A stretch of 64,000 nucleotides of DNA from Rathayibacter rhapontici (GTDB lineage Bacteria > Actinomycetota > Actinomycetes > Actinomycetales > Microbacteriaceae). The stretch covers positions 17,181 through 81,180 of the forward strand of contig NZ_MUKN01000010.1 in NCBI RefSeq assembly GCF_001995175.1, read 5' to 3'. A program made the position numbers and the translations under genes. Position 1 is the first letter of the stretch. The number at the start of each line of letters is the position of its first letter. Below the pieces are notes generated by a model. That model saw only the letters and a list, made by a program, of their open reading frames with translations, did not search any database and was not told the DNA's origin. Shown here piece by piece: positions 18,575 through 27,680 of this stretch.

Positions 18575-19618
18575 TCAGCGGCGGCGGGAGGACGCCGCGT
18601 GAGCGAGGAGGGTGGCGACGACGCCGACGGCGACGCCGATGGCGGTCTCGAGGGCGCGGTCGCGGAGGAGGACGAGCTCGTCGGTGCGGTGGGCCAGCTC
18701 GACCATCAGGATCGCGAGCGGGGTGACGAAGGCGAGGGTCACGCCGTAGTTGCGGCCGACGAAGAGCTCGGCGAGGACCTGGAGGAGGACGACGACGGCG
18801 ATCGTGGCCAGCGGCGACAGGGGGAGGGCGAGCAGGGCGGCGGCGATCGCGACGCCGACGACGGTGCCGAGCATCCGGTGGCCGGCGCGGACCAGGCGGG
18901 CGGCGGTGTCGGCGCCCGAGACGGCGGCGACGGCGGCGACCATCGCCCAGTAGGGGTGGCCGAGGCCGGTGGCGGTGGGGATCGCTCCGGAGACCAGGAC
19001 GACGGCGCCGAAGCGGAGCATCGCGGCGCGGGTCGAGGGGCGGGCAGCGGCCGCCCGGAACGAGGTGCGCCACGGGGTGGGCGGCAGACGACGGGCCCGG
19101 GGCGAGGCCACTCCGGCCACTCCGACGAGGAGCGCGAAGGCGGCGGACGCGGCCGAGAGGAGGAACGCCTCCGGGATGCGGGCGGGATCGGTGGGGACGG
19201 AGGCGCACGCCGTGACGGCGAAGACGGGGAAGAGCGGGCCGGGCGGGTGCCAGTGCAGGGCGTCGCTCAGGTACGCGGCGGCGACGGCGACGGCGACCAC
19301 CACGGGGATGATCAGCCACTCGCGGGCGGGTGACAGAGCGACCGCGGTGCCGACGGTGACCACGGTGACGAGGTAGGCGGCGGCCGAGAGCTGCATCCGC
19401 AGGCGCGGGCGGTGGGTGTGCTGGCGGCCGTAGAGGGCGGTGAAGGCGCCGAAGGTCGCGTAAAGCGCGAGGTCGGTGCGTCCGAAGGCCCAGAGCACGA
19501 GCAGGGGGACCGCCATCGAGACGCCGGCGCGGATCGCGACGCGGTGGGCGCCGGCGTGCGGGCCGAGGGTGACGAGCTCCTTCGGGTGGGGGAGCGGTGG
19601 CAGCAGGGTGGTGGGCAT
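18575..19618 (-). CDS. FUSC family protein (aromatic acid exporter-like)
   Basis: 347 aa from ATG 19618, which has a GAGGAC ribosome-binding site 8 nt upstream. An in-frame GTG at 19672 would add 18 residues but falls inside the inferred operator. About ten hydrophobic helices in two half-domains match the FUSC arrangement (MAVPLLVLWAF, YATFGAFTALYG; second half HPYWAMVAAVAAVSGAD and GTVVGVAIAAALLAL). FUSC proteins such as AaeB and fusaric-acid resistance pumps export aromatic acids. It is divergent from a MarR regulator, which probably controls it. Confidence 0.8.
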   Translation of the reverse strand: MPTTLLPPLPHPKELVTLGPHAGAHRVAIRAGVSMAVPLLVLWAFGRTDLALYATFGAFTALYGRQHTHRPRLRMQLSAAAYLVTVVTVGTAVALSPAREWLIIPVVVAVAVAAAYLSDALHWHPPGPLFPVFAVTACASVPTDPARIPEAFLLSAASAAFALLVGVAGVASPRARRLPPTPWRTSFRAAAARPSTRAAMLRFGAVVLVSGAIPTATGLGHPYWAMVAAVAAVSGADTAARLVRAGHRMLGTVVGVAIAAALLALPLSPLATIAVVVLLQVLAELFVGRNYGVTLAFVTPLAILMVELAHRTDELVLLRDRALETAIGVAVGVVATLLAHAASSRRR

Positions 19619-19660
19619 GGCGTCCTCGGGTCGGCGGGCGGATCCGAGCGGCACCGGCCG

Positions 19661-19708
19661 GAAGTGGTTCACGGGTGAACCGGATATACTTTACTCGTGA
19701 ATCACTTC
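19661..19708. promoter_or_regulatory. MarR-type operator and divergent promoters between the FUSC and marR genes
   Basis: The palindrome GGTTCAC-GG-GTGAACC (19667-19682) lies inside a wider inverted repeat, GAAGTGGTTCAC (19661-19672) and GTGAATCACTTC (19697-19708). TATACT (19685-19690) lies 6 nt before the marR GTG and can act as its -10. On the other strand TAAAGT (19694-19689) can serve the FUSC gene. Binding here would block both promoters. Confidence 0.65.
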
Positions 19709-20212
19709 GGGAGTCCAGCGCGCGATGCGGTCGATGAGATCCGCGAGGGCTGGGCGGTGCTGCGGCCCGAGCTCGACACCGAGGCGGTCGACGTGATCGG
19801 CCGGCTGATCCGCGCCTCCGCACTCGTCGTGCGGGCGACGGAGGAGCGGCTCGCCGCCCACGGGCTCACCCGCGGCGAGTTCGACGTGCTGACGACGCTG
19901 CGGCGGGCGGGGGAGCCGCGGTCGCCGAGCGCGCTGCGGACCATCGGGCTCGCCTCCGCTCCCGCGATCACGAAGCGGCTGCACGCGCTCGAGAAGCGCG
20001 GGCTCGTCGTGCGCTCGGCGAACCCGGCCGACGGGCGGGGGGCGCTGATCGCGCTGACCGAGGGCGGCGTCGAGCTGATCGACCGGGCGTTCCCCGAGGT
20101 GCTCGCGGTCGAGCGCGAGCTGCTGGCGGGGGTGTCGTCAGCGCAGCGGGCCGAGGCGGCGCGCGCGCTCCGCGCGGTGCTCGCGAGCGTGGAGTCGGCG
20201 CACGAGCGCTGA
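19697..20212 (+). CDS. MarR family transcriptional regulator
   Basis: 171 aa. Winged helix-turn-helix of MarR type: LTRGEFDVLTTLRRAG, then SPSALRTIGLASAPAITKRL as the recognition region, and the wing VVRSANPADGRGALIALTEGG. MarR dimers usually repress efflux genes until an aromatic ligand binds. With FUSC transporters on both sides, aromatic acids are the likely signal (inference). The GTG start is probably leaderless. Confidence 0.88.
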   Translation: MNHFGSPARDAVDEIREGWAVLRPELDTEAVDVIGRLIRASALVVRATEERLAAHGLTRGEFDVLTTLRRAGEPRSPSALRTIGLASAPAITKRLHALEKRGLVVRSANPADGRGALIALTEGGVELIDRAFPEVLAVERELLAGVSSAQRAEAARALRAVLASVESAHER

Positions 20213-20255
20213 ACGGGCACGGCGTCCGCTCCGGCGCGCTCGCTACCGTGGGGGC

Positions 20256-21296
20256 ATGCGCCTGACCTCCAGCTTCACCGTGGCCACCCGGCCGCCGCTG
20301 CTGCAGCTGGTCAAGACGGCCGTCGCGACCGTCGTCACCTGGGGCATCGCGGCCGCGGTCTTCCCCGGCACGCTGCCCGTGTTCGGCGCGATCGCGGCGC
20401 TGCTCGTCGTCGCGCCCAGCGTGAACCAGTCGTTCGCGAAGGCGCTCGAGCGCAGCGTCGGCGTGATCCTGGGCGTCGTCCTGGGCTCGGTGATCGGGAC
20501 GCTGTTCGGCGGCGAGAGCGTGATCGTGCTGATCGCGATCGTGGCCGCCATCGCGGTGGGCTGGGCGGTGCGGCTGACGCCGGCCTCGGCGGTGCAGATC
20601 CCGATCAGCGCGATGCTCGTGCTCTCGGTCGGCGCGGTCACTCCGAACTACGCGTTCGACCGCATCGTCGAGACCCTCATCGGCGCGGCGGTCGGAGTCG
20701 TCGTCAACGGGCTCCTCGTGCCGCCGGTCGCGCTCGGGCCCGCCGAGAGGGCGGTCGGCGACCTCACCGCGCAGCTCGCCGCGGCGCTCGACGACCTCGG
20801 CGACGCCCTCCAGACGCCGGTGGAGCGGCGACGCCTCGACGAGCTGCTGATCAACGCGCGGCTGCTGCAGACCATGCAGGTGAAGGCCGAGGCGGCGATC
20901 GTCACGGGCGAGGAGTCGCTCCGCCTGAATCCGCGCCGCTCCGCCCACCGCGACCGGCTCGAGGCGCTCGACTCCGTCACTCCGCGGCTCGGCCGGATCG
21001 TCACGCGCGTGCGCGGGATGACCCGCACGGTGCACGACCTGTACGACGTGGAGCTGGTGCGCGAGCCCACCATCGCCGACATCGCGGTGCAGCTGCACCG
21101 CGCGGCGCACGATCTGCGGCTGCTCGTGCAGTCGGCGGTCGACGTACCGGAGCCGGAGATCATCACCGACGAGCTGCCCGCGCTGACGGCGCCGCTGGTC
21201 ATCGCGACGCCGCATCCCGAGCACTGGATCCTCGTGGGGGCGCTCGCCGAGGACCTGCGCCGGATCCGCGAGGAGATCGTGGGCGAGGATTCCTGA
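20256..21296 (+). CDS. FUSC family protein (aromatic acid exporter-like)
   Basis: 346 aa. Six hydrophobic helices in the first ~165 residues (VKTAVATVVTWGIAAAVF, VFGAIAALLVVAPS, VGVILGVVLGSVIGTLF and others) are followed by a ~180-residue mostly helical cytoplasmic domain. This is the half-size FUSC/YgaE-type aromatic acid exporter plan. TACCGT (20244-20249) lies 6 nt before the ATG, so it probably has its own leaderless promoter and is not only a marR read-through product. Confidence 0.82.
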   Translation: MRLTSSFTVATRPPLLQLVKTAVATVVTWGIAAAVFPGTLPVFGAIAALLVVAPSVNQSFAKALERSVGVILGVVLGSVIGTLFGGESVIVLIAIVAAIAVGWAVRLTPASAVQIPISAMLVLSVGAVTPNYAFDRIVETLIGAAVGVVVNGLLVPPVALGPAERAVGDLTAQLAAALDDLGDALQTPVERRRLDELLINARLLQTMQVKAEAAIVTGEESLRLNPRRSAHRDRLEALDSVTPRLGRIVTRVRGMTRTVHDLYDVELVREPTIADIAVQLHRAAHDLRLLVQSAVDVPEPEIITDELPALTAPLVIATPHPEHWILVGALAEDLRRIREEIVGEDS

Positions 21297-21305
21297 GCGT
21301 CGTAC

Positions 21306-22373
21306 TTAGGCGTCGTCGCGCAGCGCGGCCGGATCGGTCGCCTCGGCGTGCTGCGTCTTGCCCTCGGCGATGAGCGAGTCGTCGTCGGTGAGGATGCCGA
21401 CCAGCTCGGTCACCCGGCCGCGGGCGGCGCCGAGCGGATCGGCGATCGGGGCGTCCTCCTCGGAGCGGTCGATCTCGGCGTCGGGGTAGCGCTTCAGCCC
21501 GGCCTCGTCGCGATCGGGCTGCGGGGCCCGGGCGTGCTCGACGCACAGTCGCGCGACCTCCTCGGCGTGCGCGTGCATGACGGAGTGGGCGGCGCCGGGG
21601 ATCTCCCACGCGCGGGAGTGCGGCATCGACTCCGCCAGCTCCTCGATCCACTCCTGCGGCACGAGGCGGTCGTGCTCGCCGCGGATGAGGAGGGCCGATG
21701 CGCGGATCCGCGGCACGGTGTCCTCGATCGGGTAGTGCATCATCTCGGGCAGCACACGCGAGAACCAGCGCGGGCCGCAGAGCAGATAGGCGCCGACGGC
21801 GAGCAGGGCCACCCGGCGAGGCTCGCGGAGGCTCGACTGCGCGAAGCGGAGGCCCGCGATCGGCACGCGGCGCTCGTGCCGGTTCATCACAGGGCCCAGC
21901 AGCACGATCGTGGTGAGCTCGGGGCGCTGAGCGGCCAGCTCGGCGACGACCTGCGTGCCCATGGAGTGGCCGAGGACGACCGGATCTTTCAGGCCCAGCT
22001 CGTCGATCACCCGCCCGACGAGCGCGGCGTAGTCGGGGATGCTCATGTGCCGGGCGTGCGGCGGGTGCGGGACGCCGCCGAAGCCCGGCAGATCGAGGGC
22101 GTGCACGGGGCCGAACTCGTTGAGCGCGGGCGCGAGGCGCTCGAAGTACGTGGCCGCGACTCCGATGCCCGGGACCAGGACGAAGGTGCGCTCGCCGGTG
22201 CGGCCGACCGTGCTGACCCGGGCCCAGACGTCCTCGTGGCGGACGCGCTGCACCGAGACGTCGGTGCGCCTGTAGCGACGGCGCGGATCGCGGCGACGGG
22301 AGCGGGCGGTGGCGACAGCGTCGCGGAGGCGGGCGCGGACGCCGAGGGCGAGCGAGGGGAGGCCTCGGGGCAC
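21306..22373 (-). CDS. Alpha/beta fold hydrolase
   Basis: 355 aa. Motifs: VLVPGIGVAATYFERLAP, the nucleophile elbow VLGHSMGTQV, a late acid in LLIRGEHDRLVP, and the catalytic histidine in IPGAAHSVMHAH. The N-terminal ~45 residues are Arg-rich and the last ~70 are an acidic tail outside the fold. The substrate is unknown. Confidence 0.85.
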   Translation of the reverse strand: MPRGLPSLALGVRARLRDAVATARSRRRDPRRRYRRTDVSVQRVRHEDVWARVSTVGRTGERTFVLVPGIGVAATYFERLAPALNEFGPVHALDLPGFGGVPHPPHARHMSIPDYAALVGRVIDELGLKDPVVLGHSMGTQVVAELAAQRPELTTIVLLGPVMNRHERRVPIAGLRFAQSSLREPRRVALLAVGAYLLCGPRWFSRVLPEMMHYPIEDTVPRIRASALLIRGEHDRLVPQEWIEELAESMPHSRAWEIPGAAHSVMHAHAEEVARLCVEHARAPQPDRDEAGLKRYPDAEIDRSEEDAPIADPLGAARGRVTELVGILTDDDSLIAEGKTQHAEATDPAALRDDA

Positions 22374-22434
22374 GGAGCGCCTCCTTCGATCAGGGGTGAG
22401 TGGTCGGAGCGAGCCTAGATGCTCGCCCGAGCGC

Positions 22435-22971
22435 TCAGATCAGCATGTCCTCCGAACGGTGGAGGATCAGCCGTGCCGGGCCGAGGCGGAGGACGCCGTT
22501 GCCCAGCGGTGCGGTCCGCACGCCGCCTCGCCGTCGCAGCGCCTTATGGGCGCCGGGGGCGAGCGCGACATCCAGCCACGCGCACGGGTTGGCGGGACGG
22601 CCGCCCTGGAACTCGATCCGCTGGTCGTCCTGCTCGAGGGCGAACGTGCGGCCGGCGAGGGCGTCGACGTCGGCACCGCGCAGGGTGATGTTCCGGCGCG
22701 CGTCGGCGGGGTCGAACGGCCCCGCACCGAGCTCGGCGGCCGCGTGCTCGAGCGATTCGATCGCGAACAGGGTGATCGCGGCCGTCCGGTGCGCCCGCTG
22801 CGCGAAGAAGCGGTCGCCGACGATGCCGAGCCCGGCGCGGATCTCGATGCGGTCGGGCTGCTCGTTGCCCTCGAACGGGATCGCCCCGTCGGCGGGCCGG
22901 CCCTCGTAGCGGTGGAGCGGCGACACGACGAACCGCACGATCTCGATCGAGGCGGCTTCCATGCGCTCCAC
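22435..22971 (-). CDS. MOSC domain-containing protein
   Basis: 178 aa. The MOSC-type core includes GNEQPDRIEIRAGLGIVGDR, then ITLFAIESLE, DARRNITLRGADVDAL and NPCAWLD, as in stand-alone MOSC proteins. MOSC domains carry sulfur for molybdenum-cofactor enzymes or take part in N-hydroxylated-base reduction; the conserved Cys in NPCAWLD could be the sulfur carrier. No molybdenum genes are adjacent. Confidence 0.75.
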   Translation of the reverse strand: MERMEAASIEIVRFVVSPLHRYEGRPADGAIPFEGNEQPDRIEIRAGLGIVGDRFFAQRAHRTAAITLFAIESLEHAAAELGAGPFDPADARRNITLRGADVDALAGRTFALEQDDQRIEFQGGRPANPCAWLDVALAPGAHKALRRRGGVRTAPLGNGVLRLGPARLILHRSEDMLI

Positions 22972-23000
22972 GCTACGCGGGCTCAGCCCGGGGTGGGTGA

Positions 23001-23061
23001 GGGAACCCGGATGGTCGAGACAGCCAGGTGCAGCGGGACGCCTCGACCGTCCGGGGTTCCC
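23001..23061 (-). terminator. Large inverted repeat after the uronate operon
   Basis: GGGAACCCGGATGGTCGAG (23001-23019) pairs, with one mismatch and one extra G, with the complementary arm at 23042-23061, around a ~22-nt loop. It sits 85 bp beyond the stop of the aldehyde dehydrogenase gene on the transcribed strand, so it could terminate or stabilise the operon mRNA. It has no U tract. Confidence 0.5.
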
Positions 23062-23070
23062 TCGAGCACC

Positions 23071-23112
23071 GGGTGCGGCGCGCCGGGTGCGGCGCGCCGG
23101 GTGCGGCGCGCC
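23071..23112. repeat. Three tandem copies of a 14-bp GC repeat
   Basis: GGGTGCGGCGCGCC occurs three times head to tail (23071-23084, 23085-23098, 23099-23112), and a fourth copy begins with GGGT. Each unit contains the palindrome GGCGCGCC. It lies between the dehydrogenase stop and the large hairpin. Confidence 0.8.
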
Positions 23113-23145
23113 GGGTCGGCCACCGCTCCGGAGCCCGCCGGAGGC

Positions 23146-24560
23146 TCACGCGATGTACACGCCGTCGACCCGCCGCGGGACGCCCAGCGGGTTGCCCTCG
23201 CGCAGGGCGAGCGGCAGCAGGCGCTCCGGAGCGTCCTGGAACGCGACCGGGCGCTGGAAGCGGCGGACCGCCGTCGCTCCGACCGAGGTGTGCTGCGAGG
23301 TGGTCGCCGGCCACGGCCCTCCGTGCTGCTGCGCCCACGAGACGGCGACGCCCGTCGCCAGCCGGCGAAGAGCACCCGGCCGCTGCGGTCGACGAGCGCG
23401 GCGAGCACGTCGTCGACGTCGTCGTCGGACTCGGAGTGGAGGGTCGCGGTGAGCGAGCCCTCGAGTCCGTCGAGAGCGGCGAGCAGGTCGTCGCGCTCGC
23501 CGTAGCGCACGAGCAGCGTGGCCGGGCCGAAGACCTCGGCGCCGAGCACCTCGTGCTGCTCGACGAACACGGCGCTGTCGACGGCGTAGACGCCGGGGCT
23601 GCCGGCGCCGGAGGAGGCGAGCAGCGTCTGCACGCCCTCGACCCCGGCCAGCGCGGTCGAGCCCTGGACGAATCCGTCGGCGATCGATCCGGTCAGCATG
23701 GTCGCGGCCGGCGCGGTGACGGCCGAGGGCAGGGCCCGCTCGAGAGCGGAGCCCTCCGGCACGAAGACGATGCCCGGCTTGGTGCAGAACTGGCCGGCCC
23801 CGAGCGTGAAGGAGCCCGCGAGCCCTGCGGCGAGCTCGCCTCCGCGCGCCGCGTCGGCGGCGGCGGTCACGACGACCGGGTTCGCGCTGCCCAGCTCGCC
23901 GAAGAACGGGATCGGAGCGGGTCGCGCGGCGGCCCGGTCGGCCAGCGCGCGGCCCCCGCGGACGGATCCCGTGAACGCGGCGGCGGTGATGCCGGGGTGC
24001 TCGACGAGGTCGATCCCCTCCTGGTACCCCTCGACCATGCCGAAGAGCCCGGTCGGAGCGCCCGCGGCGGCGAGCGCCTCCGTGACGATCGCGGCCGTGC
24101 GGAGCGACGTGCGCGGGTGGCCCGGGTGCGCCTTCACCACGACGGGGCAGCCGACGGCGAGGGCCGACGCGGTGTCGCCGCCCGCCACCGAGAAGGCGAA
24201 CGGGAAGTTCGACGCGGCGTACACCGCGACCGGGCCCAGCGGCACGAGCACCCGCCGGAGGTCGGGACGGGGCGGGGTGGTCGTGGCGTCGGCGTGGTCG
24301 ACGACGGCCTCGAGGTACGAGCCCTCCTGCACGACGGACGCGAACAGCCGCAGCTGCGCGGTGGTGCGGGCGACCTCTCCGGGCAGGCGCGGCGAGCCCA
24401 GGTGGGTCTCGGCGTCGGCCAGGGCGACGAGCTCGGCCGAGGCGGCGTCGAGGGCGTCGGCGACGGCGACGAGCCAGCCCGCGCGCTCGGCGTCCGAGGC
24501 GCGGCGGGCCGCGGGGGCCGCGGCGACGGCCGCCCGGACGGCGGAGTCCACGGCGCTCAC
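23146..24560 (-). CDS. Aldehyde dehydrogenase, 2-oxoglutarate semialdehyde dehydrogenase-like, frameshifted
   Basis: Aldehyde dehydrogenase fold: [40 protein letters not shown] (general base Glu) and GQFCTKPGI (nucleophile Cys). This subfamily oxidises 2,5-dioxopentanoate to 2-oxoglutarate, the last step of the oxidative uronate path. The frame breaks at about 23357: after VLFAGW, the sequence continues in another frame as [13 protein letters not shown] to the end VDGVYIA. One added C restores 471 aa (1415 bp plus 1). The GTG start at 24560 overlaps the kdgD stop (GTGA). As written, the natural C-terminus (~70 residues) is lost. Confidence 0.85.
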
Positions 24561-25522
24561 GCGACCATCTCCCGCGCGGTCTCGAGCAGCCCGGAGAGCA
24601 CCGACAGCTGCGCCGGCGACGGATCCACGAGGGGCGCGCGCACGGATCCGGCGTCGATCCCGCCGAGCCGCACGCCCGCCTTGATCAGCGAGACGGCGAA
24701 CCCCGGTGTGGTGTCGCGCAGCTGGATCAGCGGAGTGTAGAAGCCGTCGAGCAGGCGGCGCTGCACGGCGACGTCGCCGTCGCGGTAGGCGGCGTAGAAG
24801 GCGAGCGCGATGTCCGGCGCCATCGCGAAGACGGCGGAGGAGTAGAGCGGCACGCCGATGGCGCGGTACGCGGCCTGGCTGGCCTCGGCCGTGAGCAGTC
24901 CGTTGAAGAACTGCACGTCCTCGCGGCCGACGCGGGCGGCCAGGTTCACGAACTGCTGGGCGAGCGCGATGTCGCCGACCCCGTCCTTGATGCCGACGAG
25001 GGTCGGCAGGGCGAGCAGGCGCTCGGCGGTGCGGAGGCTGAAGGCCGCGGTGCCGCGGTGGTAGGCGATCAGCGGCAGCGCGGTGGACGCGGCGAGCTGC
25101 TCGACGTAGCGCGCGATGCCCTCCTGCGGCCCGCGCACCAGGTACGGCGGCAGGATCAGCAGGCCGTCGACGCCGCTCTCCTCGGCCGCTTGGATGCAGG
25201 CGCGGGCGTGGCCGAGCGGACCGCCGACTCCGGCGATCACCGGCACGCGACCGGCGGTGGCCTCGACTCCGGTGCGCACGGTCGTGGCGTACTCGTCGAT
25301 GCCGAGAGCGTGGAACTCGCCCGTCCCGCAGGCGATGAAGACGCCGCCGGCTCCGGCCGAGACTCCTCCGCCCACGTGCGCGGCCAGCGCCTCGACGTCG
25401 ACGCGGTCGTGCTCGTCGAACGGGGTGACGGGGAAGAAGAGGACGCCGTCCAGAGCGCGGACGCCCCCGGGTGCCTCGGTGGTCGCGTCGGTCATCGGGG
25501 TGCTCCTCGTGAGGGTGGTCAT
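24557..25522 (-). CDS. kdgD: 5-dehydro-4-deoxyglucarate dehydratase
   Basis: 321 aa DapA-superfamily TIM barrel. [14 protein letters not shown] is at the N-terminus, GVGGPLGHA follows, IAYHRGT carries the conserved Tyr, and VGIKDGVGD carries the Schiff-base Lys. The sequence matches KdgD, which dehydrates and decarboxylates 5-dehydro-4-deoxy-D-glucarate to 2,5-dioxopentanoate. The ATG at 25522 overlaps the glucarate dehydratase stop (TGATG). An internal ATG at 25495 with GAGGAG upstream is an alternative start giving 312 aa. Confidence 0.9.
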   Translation of the reverse strand: MTTLTRSTPMTDATTEAPGGVRALDGVLFFPVTPFDEHDRVDVEALAAHVGGGVSAGAGGVFIACGTGEFHALGIDEYATTVRTGVEATAGRVPVIAGVGGPLGHARACIQAAEESGVDGLLILPPYLVRGPQEGIARYVEQLAASTALPLIAYHRGTAAFSLRTAERLLALPTLVGIKDGVGDIALAQQFVNLAARVGREDVQFFNGLLTAEASQAAYRAIGVPLYSSAVFAMAPDIALAFYAAYRDGDVAVQRRLLDGFYTPLIQLRDTTPGFAVSLIKAGVRLGGIDAGSVRAPLVDPSPAQLSVLSGLLETAREMVA

Positions 25523-26771
25523 CAGAACCTCGGCAGGGTGGGGTCGTAGGTGGGATCGATGCGGCGCATATAGCCGGTGTCGTCGCGGCGGCTGCGTCCG
25601 GACTCGAGGAAGACGCGGTGCTGGCGCTCGAGCGCCTCCTCGTCGAGCTCGACACCGAGGCCGGGGCCCCTGGGCACGACGATGTCGCCGTCGACGATCT
25701 CGAGGGCTCCGGGCCGGACGATGTCGTCGCCCCGGTTCCACGGGTAGTGGGTGTCGCAGGCGTAGCTGAGCTCGGGGCTCGCCGCGGCGACGTGCGTCAT
25801 GGCCGCGAGGGAGATGCCCAGGTGCGAGTTCGAGTGCATCGACATCCCGATGCCGAACGTCTCGCAGATCGCGCCGAGCTCGCGGGTGTGCCGCAGTCCG
25901 CCCCAGTAGTGGTGGTCCGAGAGCACGATCTGCACCGCGCCCTTCGCCACCGCCTCGGGGATGTGCTCGAACGCGACGACGCACATGTTGGTCGCGAGCG
26001 GGAGGCCGGCGCCCGGAGCGACCGCGGCCATGCCGTCGATGCCGAGGACCGGGTCCTCGAAGTACTCGAGCACGTCGCGCAGCTCGTCGCGACGTGGAGG
26101 GCGGTCTCGACGGTCCACGCGCCGTTCGGGTCGATGCGGAGCGGGTAGCCGGGGAACGCCTCGGCGAGCGCGCGGATCGCGGCGATCTCCTGCTCCGGGG
26201 CGAAGACGCCCGCCTTGAGCTTGATCGAGCGGAAGCCGTAGCGGTCGATCAGCTGCCGGGCCTGGCGGACGATGCCGTCGGGGTCGAGCGCCTCGCCCCA
26301 CTCGTCGGCCGGGACGTCGCTCCCGCCGTCGAGATCGGGATGCGCGGCCCACTTGTAGAAGAGGTACGCGCTGTAGGGCACGCGGTCGCGCGCCGCTCCG
26401 CCCAGGAGATCGACGACGGGCAGGCCGACGAGGTGCCCCTGCGCGTCGTGGCAGGCCACCTCGACGATCGAGAAGACGGTGCGCTGCTCGCGCCGGGCCA
26501 GGTCCCGCTCGTCGTGCAGCAGCGCGGCGCTGATCGCGCGCTCGATGCCCACGAGGTCGAAGACGCTGCGGCCGATGACGGCGGAGCGCACGCGCTGGAG
26601 CCGGTCGAGGACGACCGCTCCGCCCGTGCCCTCGCCGAGGCCGATCACTCCGCCGTCGACGACGAGCTGGAGGATCGTGCGCAGCGCGAGCGGCTCGTGC
26701 ACGCCGTCGGAGTTGAGCAGCGGAGGATCGCGGAAGGCGATGGGGGTGATGAGGAGATCGCGGATGATCAC
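25522..26771 (-). CDS. gudD: Glucarate dehydratase (enolase superfamily), frameshifted
   Basis: The motifs fit glucarate dehydratase: FRSIKLKAGVF (KxK bases), RIDPNGAW (metal ligand), EYFEDP, NMCVVAF, SDHHYWGG (catalytic His) and SMHSNSHLGIS. It converts D-glucarate, and perhaps related aldarates, to 5-dehydro-4-deoxyglucarate. The first ~227 residues and the rest are in different frames; the break is at about 26091, between TALHV and RDELRDVLEY. One added C gives 1251 bp and 416 aa. The start is GTG, 6 bp after the upstream permease stop. Confidence 0.88.
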
Positions 26772-26777
26772 GGCGGA

Positions 26778-27680
26778 CTAGCCCTTCGTTGCGCCGGAGG
26801 TGATGCCACGGATCAGCGACTTCTGCATGAGCAGGTAGATGACCAGGCTGGGGAGGAGTGCGAGGAGCGCGCCGACCAGGAGGACGCCCGTGCCGACCTG
26901 CGCATCGACGCGCAGGATGCTCAGGGCCACGGTGAGCGTGTAGTCGTCCGGGGAGTCGGCGGCGATGAGCGGGAGCAGGTACTGGTCCCAGATCATCATG
27001 AAGCCGAAGATCGTCACGACGCCGAGCACCGGCGTGCACAGCGGCAGGATGATCTGCCACAGCATCCGGAGCTCGCCGATGCCGTCCAGGCGGGCGGCCT
27101 CCTCGATCTCGTCGGGGATCTCCTTCATGAACTCGGTCATGAGCAGGATCGAGAAGCCCCAGACGGCGACCGGGAGGATCACGCCGAACGGAGTGCCGCG
27201 GAGGCTGATGCCCAGCAGCGGCACGTCGCCGATGACCTGCGAGAGCGGCACGGCGATGACCTCCTCCGGCAGCATCATCGTGAGCAGGAACAGCAGCAGC
27301 ACGAACGACTGACCGCGGAAGCGGTGCCGGGCCAGCGCGTACGCGGCGAGGATCGACACGGCGATCTGCAGCACCAGCCCGCCGCCGACGATGACGAGCG
27401 AGTTGAGGAAGTAGCCCCACACGCCCTTCTCGGTCGCGACGCGGAACGGCTCGAGCGAGGGCGCGGCCGGGAACAGGCTGAGGCTCGTGGAGTCGGCGTT
27501 GGAGTCGAAGGCGCCCGACAGGATCGTGACGAACGGCACGGCGAAGATCACGACGATCAGCGCGCAGAGCGCGAAGCGGACGACGTTCGAGACGGAGAAG
27601 CCGGGGCGCCAGCCGATCGCGCTGTCGAACTGCGTGTTCTGCGCGGTGCTGCGTGCGCGGCGCGGCGAGAGGGCGGTCAT
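26778..27680 (-). CDS. Carbohydrate ABC transporter permease (MalG type)
   Basis: 300 aa, six transmembrane helices, with the ATPase-coupling EAA loop visible as EEAARLDGIGELRMLWQIILP. The ATG at 27680 overlaps the stop of the upstream permease. With the upstream permease and the binding protein it forms a CUT1-type importer, here probably for uronates or oligouronides. No ATPase gene is in the operon, so a shared MsiK-like ATPase elsewhere is likely. Confidence 0.9.
   Translation of the reverse strand: MTALSPRRARSTAQNTQFDSAIGWRPGFSVSNVVRFALCALIVVIFAVPFVTILSGAFDSNADSTSLSLFPAAPSLEPFRVATEKGVWGYFLNSLVIVGGGLVLQIAVSILAAYALARHRFRGQSFVLLLFLLTMMLPEEVIAVPLSQVIGDVPLLGISLRGTPFGVILPVAVWGFSILLMTEFMKEIPDEIEEAARLDGIGELRMLWQIILPLCTPVLGVVTIFGFMMIWDQYLLPLIAADSPDDYTLTVALSILRVDAQVGTGVLLVGALLALLPSLVIYLLMQKSLIRGITSGATKG

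Noticed and set aside
23071..23112. CRISPR-like array
   Set aside because: The 14-bp units are contiguous with no spacers and no cas genes are present.
24557..25522. kdgD as dapA (lysine synthesis)
   Set aside because: Motifs and neighbours (gudD, semialdehyde dehydrogenase, udh) fit aldarate catabolism, not lysine synthesis.
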